Below are positions 5,810-12,370 of a stretch of DNA of 12,370 nucleotides, piece by piece. This stretch comes from Deltaproteobacteria bacterium (GTDB taxonomy: Bacteria > Desulfobacterota > DSM-4660 > Desulfatiglandales > B25-G16): NCBI GenBank assembly GCA_020348625.1, contig CP070752.1:97646-110015 (forward strand). Direction: 5' to 3'. Each line of letters starts with the position of its first letter. Positions within the stretch are counted from its first letter, which is position 1. A program made the translations under genes and the position numbers. The notes below the pieces were generated by a model that was not told the DNA's origin, did no database searches, and saw only the letters and a program-made list of their open reading frames with translations.

Positions 5810-7264
5810 CTACTGCTTCATCTTGCTTCGTTTTATGCTTTCCAGGCGTTCAAGGAGTTTTTTAGCCTTATTGAGGTTGCTGTTCACATCTTTATATTCG
5901 GGATTAATTTCGGAAACCAACTCCCATTCCTGAACAGCTTCGGCCAATTTCTCGTCTCCGAAATACGAGACTCCTTTGTTATAATGAATTTCCAGATATG
6001 TCTCTTCGGACTTCTTGATGTACTCCTCGCACTTCTCACACTCCGGGTTGTATTCAAGGGATGCCCTAAACTCATCTCGAGCGGTTAGATACTCCTCCTT
6101 GGCAAAGACCACAAGCCCCTGCTCGAAATGTGAGTCTGAGATGTATTTCAGGGCGATCTCATCAGCAGGATTTACATTGAGAACCTTCTCGAATTCGCTG
6201 ATAGCCGCCCGATAATCCTTTGCGTCGAAAAACTCGATGCCAAGCTCCCGGTAATTGGCGCTTTGGTCAACCGCGGCGAGCTCCATCTCTTCTTCCTTCG
6301 GTTCCTCCTTTTCCAATTCCTCTGCTTCCGGCTTTTCTTCTTCCACCTCTTCTTCCACTGCTTTAGGCTCCTCACCTGCAGCAGTGATTACGGGCGGTGC
6401 CGCCGGTTGCACCACCTCCTCCTTCGGTTTTTCCGCGAATGACATACCCTCGATCTCGGGAATCTTGATCTCCTGGCCAACCGTGAGGCCGACATTCTCA
6501 TCCAGTTGATTATAACGGGCTATAATGGGAAACTTCTTGTAATCGCCATAATAGCGCAGTGCAAGCTTTGAGAGGCTCTCACCGGATTCAACGATATGAA
6601 GCACGTATTTCTCTGCTGGTGTTACCCCAGTGACCGGCCGCTCAGGAGCCATTCCGGCTACCGTGACTATCTCGTCCTGGCTTCCCAAAAACGGTATGCC
6701 CTCGATGACCGGCACCTTGATCTCCTGGCCCACCCTGACCTTGGTAGCATCCTCCAGCTGGTTGTATTCAGCGATGATCTGGAATTTCTTGTAATCCCCG
6801 TAGTATTTTTTGGCCACCATGGAGACGCTTTCATCCGGTTGGATGGTATGGAGCACATAACCCTTTACCTGTTGGGGTTCTATCGCTCGTTCTTGAAGCA
6901 TTTTCCTTGCTTCCGAGTGATCCGGGTTATACCTGAGTGCCGTCAGGAACTCCTGTTGGGCGCGGTTGTATTCACCCTTTCGACGAAAAGCCACGCCGTC
7001 CTGATAGTGTTTTTCTGCCAGTTCGCCGAGCTTGGATTCGAGCTGGCCCACTTTCTCCTTGGCCATTTGGTTTTCTGGGTCCACCGTCAGGGCCACCTTG
7101 TACTGCTCAAGCGCTTTTACCAGATCCCCTTGAGCTTCGAGTTCCTGTGCTTTGATAATGTACGTGTCCGGAAGCTCTGCTGGGGGCCTGGTGGGAGCTT
7201 CTGCGCACCCGGCAACGAGGGCAAATACAAAAAGGACGCCGATGATTCGTGCCTTAGTTTTCAT
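5810..7264 (-). CDS. Outer-membrane lipoprotein with TPR repeats and two LysM domains
   Basis: 484 residues. A short basic start, hydrophobic stretch and lipobox LVAGC with Cys20 mark a lipoprotein; Ala at +2 favours the outer membrane. The order is: TPR-type helices (about 33-66 and 85-118, with NPDHSEA), LysM 1 (about 136-184), LysM 2 (about 220-268), a very acidic Glu/Pro linker (about 278-328), then more TPR-type repeats (about 336-369, 378-409, 424-457). The LysM domains look like recent duplicates: both contain YYGDYKKF.IIA.YNQL and VGQEIK.P. LysM binds peptidoglycan glycan chains and TPRs bind proteins, so this is probably a wall-anchored periplasmic scaffold. It starts 7 bp after the stop of the deacetylase gene and shares its transcript. 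Two Cys (409, 412) sit in a CEKC motif inside a TPR. The partner is unknown; assembly of an envelope machine is a guess from context. Confidence 0.85.
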   Translation of the reverse strand: MKTKARIIGVLFVFALVAGCAEAPTRPPAELPDTYIIKAQELEAQGDLVKALEQYKVALTVDPENQMAKEKVGQLESKLGELAEKHYQDGVAFRRKGEYNRAQQEFLTALRYNPDHSEARKMLQERAIEPQQVKGYVLHTIQPDESVSMVAKKYYGDYKKFQIIAEYNQLEDATKVRVGQEIKVPVIEGIPFLGSQDEIVTVAGMAPERPVTGVTPAEKYVLHIVESGESLSKLALRYYGDYKKFPIIARYNQLDENVGLTVGQEIKIPEIEGMSFAEKPKEEVVQPAAPPVITAAGEEPKAVEEEVEEEKPEAEELEKEEPKEEEMELAAVDQSANYRELGIEFFDAKDYRAAISEFEKVLNVNPADEIALKYISDSHFEQGLVVFAKEEYLTARDEFRASLEYNPECEKCEEYIKKSEETYLEIHYNKGVSYFGDEKLAEAVQEWELVSEINPEYKDVNSNLNKAKKLLERLESIKRSKMKQ

Positions 7265-7271
7265 GGTTCTC

Positions 7272-8324
7272 TCACTCCAATTGCAGATGATAGAAGGTTC
7301 TCAACCTCGAAATAAATCTTTGCATCTCCCGCTTCAATATCTGATCCCTTCTCAGGGTAAGGGGGTCAGTAAAAAAAGGATTGCCGCCTCTTTTTACGGA
7401 CATTGCAATCGTGTATCCCGCCTGTCTGGTGTACTCGATCGCCCTTTGATCATACCTGCCGAATGGGTAGGCCAAAATGCAGGTGTCCTGGCCCAGTTTC
7501 TTATCTATGATTTCCTTGGCGCCAAAGAGCTCCTTTCTGACCCTGGCGTCAAATTCAGCCTCTGTTTCCCCCTCCTTCTTCTTGGTAAGATCGCTATGGA
7601 ACATAGTGTGGGAACCGATTGTGAAACCGTTCGCCTTCATCTCTCTCAGCTGGTCCCACGTAATTGCCGAGGATGACACACCAACAAAATCCGTATAGAT
7701 GAAGATTATCGCCTTGAAGCCGTATTTCTGGAGGATCGGGTAGGCAATACTGTACACCGAGCGATACCCGTCATCCATAGTGATCAGCACTGACTTCTTC
7801 GGAAGCGACTGACGATACTCCAGAAACGCACGGAGCTCCTCGGGTCCGATCGCGCTGTATCCGTTTTCTTTCAAGTGCCTCATCTGACGTTCAAAAACGG
7901 GGGTTGGAACGCAAAGAGGAGATTTGCAATCAGGGCCGAATTGGTGATAGGTGAGTATGGGTATAGTCTGGTACCCTTCAGGGCTTAATCCCCCCTTGTT
8001 TTTATCTTTCAGGGGAATAACGATAAAATCACCGCTACCGAAGGTCATGCCGTCATTCGCCTCCTCAATAACCCATGACCTCCTTTCATCTCCCAAAAAC
8101 CTACCGGCTAGCGTGGCCGGTGTTTCCCCCTGTTCCAGTTTATAAACAACATAGTCGTCAGATCGGAAAACGCCTTTTTCCCGTGTATGAATGCCAGTTG
8201 TGGTGGGTACACATGAGTAAAGGGAAATCAGCGCACCTAACCCCATAAGCATGAAAACTAAAAGAGATTTGCAGATCCTTGAAAACCGGCCTGTCCTGGT
8301 TTGAGCGGTAGAGCAACAGCGCAT
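7272..8324 (-). CDS. LysM plus NodB-type polysaccharide deacetylase, lipoprotein
   Basis: 350 residues from the ATG at 8324, preferred over an in-frame codon at 8360 because AGGAG lies 7 bases upstream and the shorter form gives a better signal peptide. A basic start, a hydrophobic segment (about 19-35) and LYSC with Cys38 suggest a lipoprotein, though the lipobox is not ideal. One LysM domain (about 58-105: YVVYKLEQGETPATLAGRFLGD ending in FIVIPL) is followed by a NodB polysaccharide deacetylase domain (about 120-345). Visible catalytic elements: LTYHQF (124-129), MDDGYRS with the Asp pair 184-185, the zinc histidines in HTMFH (239 and 243), YPFGRYD (286-292), and a late LRRDQI. The family removes acetyl groups from peptidoglycan or poly-N-acetylglucosamine; the LysM domain favours peptidoglycan as substrate. 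It is the first gene of a two-gene unit with the TPR/LysM lipoprotein. Confidence 0.88.
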   Translation of the reverse strand: MRCCSTAQTRTGRFSRICKSLLVFMLMGLGALISLYSCVPTTTGIHTREKGVFRSDDYVVYKLEQGETPATLAGRFLGDERRSWVIEEANDGMTFGSGDFIVIPLKDKNKGGLSPEGYQTIPILTYHQFGPDCKSPLCVPTPVFERQMRHLKENGYSAIGPEELRAFLEYRQSLPKKSVLITMDDGYRSVYSIAYPILQKYGFKAIIFIYTDFVGVSSSAITWDQLREMKANGFTIGSHTMFHSDLTKKKEGETEAEFDARVRKELFGAKEIIDKKLGQDTCILAYPFGRYDQRAIEYTRQAGYTIAMSVKRGGNPFFTDPLTLRRDQILKREMQRFISRLRTFYHLQLE

Positions 8325-8374
8325 GTCAATCTCCTGAAGCACGATGAGTAAGAAGCACAAGATCTTTAGGCACG

Positions 8375-8402
8375 TTTATGCATGTCGGCTGAATTATGTC
8401 AC
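8375..8402 (-). promoter_or_regulatory. Candidate promoter for the deacetylase unit
   Basis: On the minus strand GTGACA (8402-8397; 5 of 6 to TTGACA) is followed after 16 bases by CATAAA (8380-8375; 4 of 6 to TATAAT). It would start transcription about 45 bases before the ATG at 8324. A short spacer and an imperfect -10 box keep this tentative. Confidence 0.3.
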
Positions 8403-8409
8403 GCAGATG

Positions 8410-8439
8410 AGAGATCTCTTCCTTTAACCACGGGTGGTT
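8410..8439. repeat. Two adjacent short palindromes upstream of the deacetylase gene
   Basis: AGAGATCTCT (8410-8419) is a perfect 10-bp palindrome. Six bases on, AACCAC-GG-GTGGTT (8426-8439) is a perfect 6-2-6 inverted repeat. Both lie just upstream of the candidate leftward -35 box, where an activator could bind. Loops this short make an RNA hairpin unlikely, so a protein-binding site is the better guess. Confidence 0.35.
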
Positions 8440-8617
8440 GAGGGACTAGACATAAGCGCCTTTTTTTTCACGCTTTTCGAACAGCTAAACCCTAGAGCAC
8501 ATAACCAATTATTATTACTTTGTTTACCGCCGCATTGTCAAATCAAATATGGTCTGCATAGAATTACTCTCTTCAATGCAAGCCGCTCACCTGATGCCCC
8601 TGGCTCAAGGGAAATTA

Positions 8618-8645
8618 CAAGGAATTCCAGAACGTTATTTCCTTG
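8618..8645. repeat. Inverted repeat overlapping the -35 box of the sensor-kinase operon
   Basis: CAAGGAA (8618-8624) and TTCCTTG (8639-8645) form a 7-bp perfect inverted repeat with a 14-base centre. The left arm continues into a GGAATTCC palindrome (8621-8628). The right arm shares its last three bases with the TTGACT -35 box, so a dimer bound here would compete with, or contact, RNA polymerase. Confidence 0.4.
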
Positions 8646-8671
8646 ACTCAGCGCGTTGGCTGTAGTAGATT
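8643..8671 (+). promoter_or_regulatory. Sigma70-type promoter for the sensor-kinase-phosphatase operon
   Basis: TTGACT (8643-8648; 5 of 6) and TAGATT (8666-8671; 4 of 6) are separated by exactly 17 bases. The expected start near 8678 falls inside a perfect 10-bp palindrome AATCGCGATT (8672-8681), and an inverted repeat overlaps the -35 box, which together suggest repressor control. The leader before the ATG at 8816 would be about 138 bases. Confidence 0.45.
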
Positions 8672-8815
8672 AATCGCGATTCTTCAAAGAGTCAGAGTGT
8701 GATTTTCGAAATGGGTGCCCCTTTTCTATTCAAACGGCTGGATAATGAGACCATGCAGGGTTCTGCTGTGAAGCGAAATCTGAGCAAGGCCTCAACCCGG
8801 CGATAAGGTGACCGT

Positions 8816-9664
8816 ATGCGATTGCGCCACGTGATTATCAGTCTTGTAGTCTGGGTAGTAGTTGTATGTATTGCATATATCATCACGAGCGTTCGGACTA
8901 ACCATGCTAAGGCAAGGATCAAGGATTCCGGAATCGAGACGATCCAGGCATTATCTAAGCTCGTCAGCCTGCCCCTTTTAGATTCCAACGCTCAGACTAT
9001 CAACGCAATGCTCATTTACGCTGCTCGAGAAACACCTATGGTTCATGCAGCGGTTCTGGATCATCAGGAAAAGATTGTAACCTTTGCAGGTGCCGAAAAG
9101 GCCATTCCCGCCCCGAACCCTGATGAACATCCCGGGAAGGACACTGCGTTCTGGGAAGCTGAGCTGCCGGACCACAAGAAAATCCTCGGTTTTGCATCAG
9201 ACGTTACCTATTCCGGCACCACGATCGGTCGGATTCAGATTGCCCTGCCAGCCCAAGAGCTTGTAACGATAAGAAATCAATTCCTCATCGTGGCTGTTTT
9301 GGCCTGTGTGATCTTACTACTTGTCATCATCTTATTCCGCTATTATCCAGGTATCTGGGCAACCCCGATAAGACTTACGAACGTGTATCGCCGAGATACG
9401 GTGTCGGATCCGGCCCTGGAAAGCTCTGTTGTTACGTGTCCTTTGTGCGGCGCACGGAATTCGTTTTCCACAAAACTATTTAAGCGTTCGAACTTCGGCA
9501 GGTTGTTGATTATCAGGCCCTCGTCGAATAGATCGGGGCCTGGCGGCGATGCCGATCTGAAGGGCATGCGTTTGTCTGATTTGGCCAAAAGAGATGAACT
9601 CTCTTGGCTCAAACGTCAGATCGTGTTGCGGTGCGCCGAGATCATTAAGAAATTGGCTGGCTGA
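8816..9664 (+). CDS. Membrane sensor protein with CxxC tail, paralogue of the kinase ectodomain
   Basis: 282 residues. Transmembrane segments at about 6-25 and 156-175 flank a periplasmic domain of about 130 residues, followed by a cytoplasmic tail of about 105. The periplasmic part resembles a PAS/Cache-type sensor fold: AAVLDHQEKIVTFAG (78-92) and KKILGFASDVTYSGTTIGRI (121-140). The next gene's ectodomain has nearly the same elements (AAILDHENTILTH, KTIGFQRSVTFSNVEIGKV), so the genes are likely duplicates with different output. The tail has no kinase, HAMP or cyclase motif; it carries one CPLCGARN motif (C208, C211), half of a zinc-ribbon knuckle, which might bind metal as a dimer, and a basic C-terminal helix. 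First gene of the operon; 31 bp separate it from the kinase gene. I infer a co-receptor or modulator of the kinase. I do not recognise a named family. Confidence 0.7.
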   Translation: MRLRHVIISLVVWVVVVCIAYIITSVRTNHAKARIKDSGIETIQALSKLVSLPLLDSNAQTINAMLIYAARETPMVHAAVLDHQEKIVTFAGAEKAIPAPNPDEHPGKDTAFWEAELPDHKKILGFASDVTYSGTTIGRIQIALPAQELVTIRNQFLIVAVLACVILLLVIILFRYYPGIWATPIRLTNVYRRDTVSDPALESSVVTCPLCGARNSFSTKLFKRSNFGRLLIIRPSSNRSGPGGDADLKGMRLSDLAKRDELSWLKRQIVLRCAEIIKKLAG

Positions 9665-9695
9665 CACCCTAATTGACAGAACGAGGAGGTGTTCC

Positions 9696-11336
9696 ATGTC
9701 TGGCGGAGGAGTTGCTACAATGACGGCGGTAAGGCTTAAAGAACTCTCAACAAGCATCTTCGTGAAATTCGCGAGAGGGCTTTCGAAAATCCAGTTCCTT
9801 CATCGTAACCGAAGGGCATTTGCCATGTGTCTCTTGATCTGGGTTGCTCTCAACGTGGCAGGGTTTATGGTCTATCGAAATGCGGTTGTTCGAGCGAATG
9901 GCGCGCTTTTTGATGAGGGGCTTTCAGCAGCTCAGAATCTCGCGGCGGAAAGCGGGCCTTTCGTCTTGGAAAAAGATGTCCTGGCAATGAACGTGGCAAT
10001 TAAGGAGTTGGGTAAATTAAGCGATCTAAAATTCGCCGCAATTCTGGATCATGAAAATACCATATTGACCCACACCGACACCCAGATGATAAACAAAAAG
10101 TTCGTGCCTCCAGAGGGTCAGGAAAGTATCGACACGATCAACGATACAATGATAACCTTGCAGATTTCCCCCGATAAAACTAAGACTATCGGATTTCAGA
10201 GGAGTGTCACGTTTTCCAACGTAGAAATCGGGAAGGTGTATATTGCCCTTTCCGCCGCACGTCTTTATCAAACCTTGGGCCGGTTAAAGCTCATCTATAT
10301 TTCGGGCGTAGTCCTGGCTATCCTCCTGCTGATTGCCGTTTTGGTCTGGATAGATCGCAGGGCAAAGGCCAGGGCCTTGGCGGTTAAGGAGGAGTTGGAA
10401 AGCACGGACAGAATTGGCCCGTATCTCCTGCAACAAAGGGTTGCGACCGGGGGTATGGCTGAACTGTATTTGTCTGATTACGTCCGCCAGGATGGCTTTC
10501 GGAAAACAGTGGCGGTTAAACGAATATTGCCGCATCTGGCCGAAAATCCGGATTTCATCAAAATGTTTACCAGGGAAGCCCGATTGGCTGCATTGCTGCA
10601 CCATCCCAATGTGGTCCAAATCTTCGATTATGGAAAGATCGGCAATGCCTATTTCATTGCAATGGAATATATTGACGGAAAGAACCTGGGAGAAATGTTA
10701 TGGACCCTGAAACAGGGGCTTCCTATCGACGCATCCATCTACATCCTGTCGGAAACCTGTAAAGGACTGGACTATTCTCATTCCAGGAAAGATGATAAAA
10801 CCGGCGAGCCGCTCAATATCGTACACCGGGATATCAGCCCACAGAATCTGCTCATTTCATACCAAGGGGAGGTAAAAATAAGCGATTTTGGCATATCCAA
10901 GGCACGGTCCGAGCCCAGTTTCACCCAGGCCGGTGTTATCAAGGGCAAGCTGTCCTATTTGTCCACGGAACAGGCCCTTGGAGAGCCTGTCGATGGCAGG
11001 GCAGACATCTTTGCCTTGGGCCTTGTGTTTCATGAAACCCTGACCGGAAAACGGGTATTTCAATTTGCCAACGATCTCGAAGCGATACGGGCGATCCCAA
11101 AGATGGAGGTAGAACCTCTAATCAACATAAGACCTGACGTTCCGGAAGAATTGAATCGCATTCTCATGAAATGCGTAGAGCGGGACAAGGATTCGAGATA
11201 TCAGAGCGCTTCGGCATTGCATGCCGATCTTGTGAAGCTCAGGAAAGCATTGAAGGTTACCTTCGATGCCTCCGATCTTGCGGATTTCATGAAACAGAAC
11301 TTCCGCAAGGGCGGCGGCTCCTCAAACGGTGAGTAA
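9696..11336 (+). CDS. Transmembrane Ser/Thr protein kinase with periplasmic sensor domain (PpkA-like role)
   Basis: 546 residues from the ATG at 9696, chosen because GAGGAGG lies 6 bases upstream; an in-frame codon at 9594 would overlap the sensor gene, and an ATG at 9720 is a second option. Order: cytoplasmic start, membrane segment (about 42-60), periplasmic sensor (about 61-195) related to the preceding gene, membrane segment (about 198-219), then a Hanks-type kinase domain (about 241-520). Motifs: glycine loop VATGGMAELYL (first Gly replaced by Ala), Lys275 in VAVKR, Glu294, HRDISPQN (Asp379, Asn384), DFG (397-399), then KLSYLSTEQALGE in place of the APE motif. The catalytic residues are present, but the usual HRDxKP Lys is Ser, a variant common in deltaproteobacterial kinases. 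In the T6SS threonine phosphorylation pathway such a kinase phosphorylates Fha. The kinase is N-terminal in Pseudomonas PpkA but C-terminal here, so the role, not orthology, is inferred. Confidence 0.88.
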   Translation: MSGGGVATMTAVRLKELSTSIFVKFARGLSKIQFLHRNRRAFAMCLLIWVALNVAGFMVYRNAVVRANGALFDEGLSAAQNLAAESGPFVLEKDVLAMNVAIKELGKLSDLKFAAILDHENTILTHTDTQMINKKFVPPEGQESIDTINDTMITLQISPDKTKTIGFQRSVTFSNVEIGKVYIALSAARLYQTLGRLKLIYISGVVLAILLLIAVLVWIDRRAKARALAVKEELESTDRIGPYLLQQRVATGGMAELYLSDYVRQDGFRKTVAVKRILPHLAENPDFIKMFTREARLAALLHHPNVVQIFDYGKIGNAYFIAMEYIDGKNLGEMLWTLKQGLPIDASIYILSETCKGLDYSHSRKDDKTGEPLNIVHRDISPQNLLISYQGEVKISDFGISKARSEPSFTQAGVIKGKLSYLSTEQALGEPVDGRADIFALGLVFHETLTGKRVFQFANDLEAIRAIPKMEVEPLINIRPDVPEELNRILMKCVERDKDSRYQSASALHADLVKLRKALKVTFDASDLADFMKQNFRKGGGSSNGE

Positions 11337-11357
11337 GATCCAAACGTAAAGTTCGAG

Positions 11358-12086
11358 ATGCCCCGGGAAATCTTTTGCGGAAAAACGGATATCGGTCTCA
11401 AGCGCTCAAACAACGAAGATGTTTTCGTCACAAGCCCGGAACTGGATTTTTGCCTAGCTGCTGATGGGATGGGAGGGGCGGCGGCAGGTGACCTGGCCAG
11501 TAAGATTTTTGCCGATACCGCCCAAGAAGTCTTCACCGAAGCTACTGATCGGTCGGAAGAGGAAATAGTATACCGGGTTAAGAAGACGTTCTACTTTGCA
11601 AACGAGAGAATGCTAGAGCATGTTGCGCAAAAACCCAATCACAAGGGGATGGGATGCACCGCTGAGCTTTTAGCTTTCTCGGATGACGGTTTCATTATCG
11701 GTCATGTAGGAGACAGTCGCACCTATCGATTTCGAAAAGGACAGCTCGAACAGCTCACCCAAGACCACACCCTCGTTCAAGAGCAAGTGGAACAGGGGTT
11801 GATCCCTCCGGATACCGTGAGAAACCATCCTTTTCGCAATATCATTCTCCGGGCCATCGGTCAGGACAATGAGCTTGCCCTTGATCTCTTACGAGGGAAG
11901 ATCTTGCCGGGAGATCTATTTCTGCTTAATTCAGATGGCTTAACCGATATGATTCAGGATGACCAGATCCGGGAAATCCTTACCACCGATGCAGACATTC
12001 ACCGTAAGGTCGATGAGCTTATCGAGTCGGCCAAGGCTGCCGGCGGGTTAGACAATATCACGGTCGTTCTGGTCGCCATTACCTGA
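11358..12086 (+). CDS. PP2C-family protein phosphatase (PppA-like role)
   Basis: 242 residues, the usual length for a bacterial PPM/PP2C domain alone. Motifs in order: RSNNED (16-21), ADGMGGAAAGD (35-45), GMGCTA (97-102), GHVGDSRTYRF (115-125), QDHT (135-138), NSDGLTD (191-197) and GGLDNITVV (229-237). The metal-binding Asp residues D21, D36, D193 and D232 are all present, so a Mn/Mg-dependent Ser/Thr phosphatase is expected. No membrane segment; cytosolic. It starts 21 bp after the kinase stop with a poor ribosome site (only GAG beside the ATG), so translation may depend on coupling to the kinase gene. In Pseudomonas, PppA reverses PpkA action on Fha1 and resets the T6SS; the same opposition to the upstream kinase is the simplest reading here. 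Confidence 0.92.
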   Translation: MPREIFCGKTDIGLKRSNNEDVFVTSPELDFCLAADGMGGAAAGDLASKIFADTAQEVFTEATDRSEEEIVYRVKKTFYFANERMLEHVAQKPNHKGMGCTAELLAFSDDGFIIGHVGDSRTYRFRKGQLEQLTQDHTLVQEQVEQGLIPPDTVRNHPFRNIILRAIGQDNELALDLLRGKILPGDLFLLNSDGLTDMIQDDQIREILTTDADIHRKVDELIESAKAAGGLDNITVVLVAIT

Positions 12087-12172
12087 TGTAATCCTTCCTA
12101 CCCTTTACGAGCCATTATCCTTGCCTCAAATCACAGCGTGCGTGCTGATCAAGACTGAATCTTGGAATTTCG

Positions 12173-12209
12173 GGCCCTGGCCAGACTGGGGCCTTCTTTC
12201 TCGTTTTTT
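12173..12209 (+). terminator. Candidate intrinsic terminator after the phosphatase gene
   Basis: GGCCC (12173-12177) pairs with GGGCC (12189-12193) across an 11-base loop and is followed by a T-rich tract (TTCTTTCTCGTTTTTT, 12194-12209). The stem is GC-only but short and the T tract is broken by C and G, so strength is doubtful. It lies about 87 bases after the stop codon, a sensible end for the three-gene operon. Confidence 0.4.
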
Positions 12210-12223
12210 CCATGATTGATGGT

Positions 12224-12244
12224 ATTTCTTGCACATTTCTTGCA
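12224..12244. repeat. Short tandem direct repeat ATTTCTTGCA
   Basis: Two exact 10-bp copies (12224-12233 and 12235-12244) separated by one base, an 11-bp period. They lie in the non-coding tail after the candidate terminator. One helical-turn spacing is compatible with protein binding, but chance or slippage is as likely. Confidence 0.3.
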
Positions 12245-12310
12245 GAACAGGTATTCATGCTGCCGGTGGAAAGGGAACTACAACAAGGCATAATACCAAC
12301 TTGCAATCAT

Positions 12311-12345
12311 GTCATTGCGAGGAGCGAAGCGACGTGGCAATCTAT
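12311..12345. repeat. Dispersed palindromic repeat (REP-like), edge of a larger element
   Basis: The core has ATTGC (12314-12318) and GCAAT (12337-12341) as an outer inverted pair around GAGGAGCGAAGCGACGTG. I recall the 'cattgcgaggagcgaagcgac..gcaatc' word as a highly repeated intergenic element in many bacterial genomes, including Desulfobacterota and related lineages. That recall is not checked here. The element seems to run on past the window end. It is non-coding and could mark a module boundary. Confidence 0.5.
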
Positions 12346-12370
12346 CCTATTGAGACCACCCTGGCGCGGG

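Larger units (their letters stand above)
8325..8815. other. 491-bp divergent intergenic region (regulatory, no gene seen)
   Basis: This AT-richer gap separates the leftward deacetylase unit from the rightward sensor-kinase operon. I find candidate promoters for both directions, several palindromes and an eight-T run at 8461-8468, but no convincing small gene. Reading frames inside it lack ribosome sites and protein-like composition. The sensor gene's ribosome site AAGGTG is at 8805-8810, 5 bases before its ATG. Confidence 0.55.

Noticed and set aside
6596..7315. A 239-codon open frame on the plus strand
   Set aside because: It is antisense to the TPR/LysM lipoprotein, which has lipobox, LysM and TPR motifs in frame; the plus frame is a composition shadow.
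8325..8360. N-terminal extension of the deacetylase gene to an ATG at 8360
   Set aside because: AGGAG lies 7 bases before the ATG at 8324, and the shorter start gives a more normal signal peptide.
8451..8475. AAGCG and CGCTT around an eight-T run as a terminator or hairpin
   Set aside because: The stem is 5 bp, the T run is in the loop instead of after the stem, and neither adjacent operon ends here.
9594..9695. N-terminal extension of the kinase gene to an upstream ATG
   Set aside because: The extra 34 codons overlap the end of the sensor gene in another frame, have no ribosome site, and give a Cys/Arg-rich unlikely start; GAGGAGG before 9696 decides the start.
12115..12306. A 63-codon open frame on the minus strand after the phosphatase gene
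   Set aside because: No ribosome site, no recognisable domain, and it runs through the candidate terminator and direct repeat.

Overview
The window reads as an accessory type VI secretion (T6SS) region from a Gram-negative bacterium. I infer a member of the former Deltaproteobacteria (Desulfobacterota or a relative). Reasons: lipoprotein signals imply an outer membrane; the Ser/Thr kinase has the HRDxSPQN catalytic loop common in deltaproteobacterial kinases; a DUF3540/DUF4150 T6SS pair is present; and the right edge carries a GAGGAGCGAAGCGACG-type dispersed palindromic repeat that I recall from such genomes. The phylum call is inference, not proof.

Layout, left to right. (1) 21-1374, plus strand: a DUF3540 protein with a VgrG/gp5-like OB region, then a stand-alone DUF4150 PAAR-like protein. 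These look like spike-assembly parts of an operon that starts outside the window. (2) 1434-2057, minus strand: a small protein whose whole length looks like eukaryotic COMMD proteins, a helical N-terminal half followed by a COMM-type domain with a DWRVD motif. This is the most surprising gene here. (3) 2393-3169, plus strand: an unrecognised 258-residue protein divergent from the COMMD-like gene, with a good sigma70-type promoter. (4) 5563 to 3192, minus strand: a two-FHA-domain protein overlapping by 4 bp a fused TssB-TssC contractile sheath protein that starts with GTG. (5) 5564-5809: a 246-bp gap with an attC-like imperfect palindrome. (6) 8324 to 5810, minus strand: a LysM plus NodB-type polysaccharide deacetylase lipoprotein, then 7 bp later a TPR/double-LysM lipoprotein. 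(7) 8325-8815: a 491-bp divergent regulatory region. (8) 8816-12086, plus strand: a three-gene phospho-signalling operon made of a membrane sensor without kinase, a transmembrane Ser/Thr kinase with a related ectodomain, and a PP2C phosphatase. (9) 12087-12370: a non-coding tail with a candidate terminator and the edge of a dispersed repeat.

How the parts may work together: the kinase, phosphatase and FHA protein are the three elements of the threonine phosphorylation pathway that controls T6SS firing in Pseudomonas (PpkA, PppA, Fha). Here the kinase sits beside an apparent partner receptor instead of TagQRS. The fused sheath protein would form the contractile tube and DUF3540/DUF4150 would serve the spike. 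The LysM deacetylase and LysM/TPR lipoprotein probably act on or bind peptidoglycan and could make room for, or anchor, an envelope-spanning complex; that last link rests only on gene neighbourhood. No tRNA, rRNA, CRISPR array, transposase or integrase was seen.
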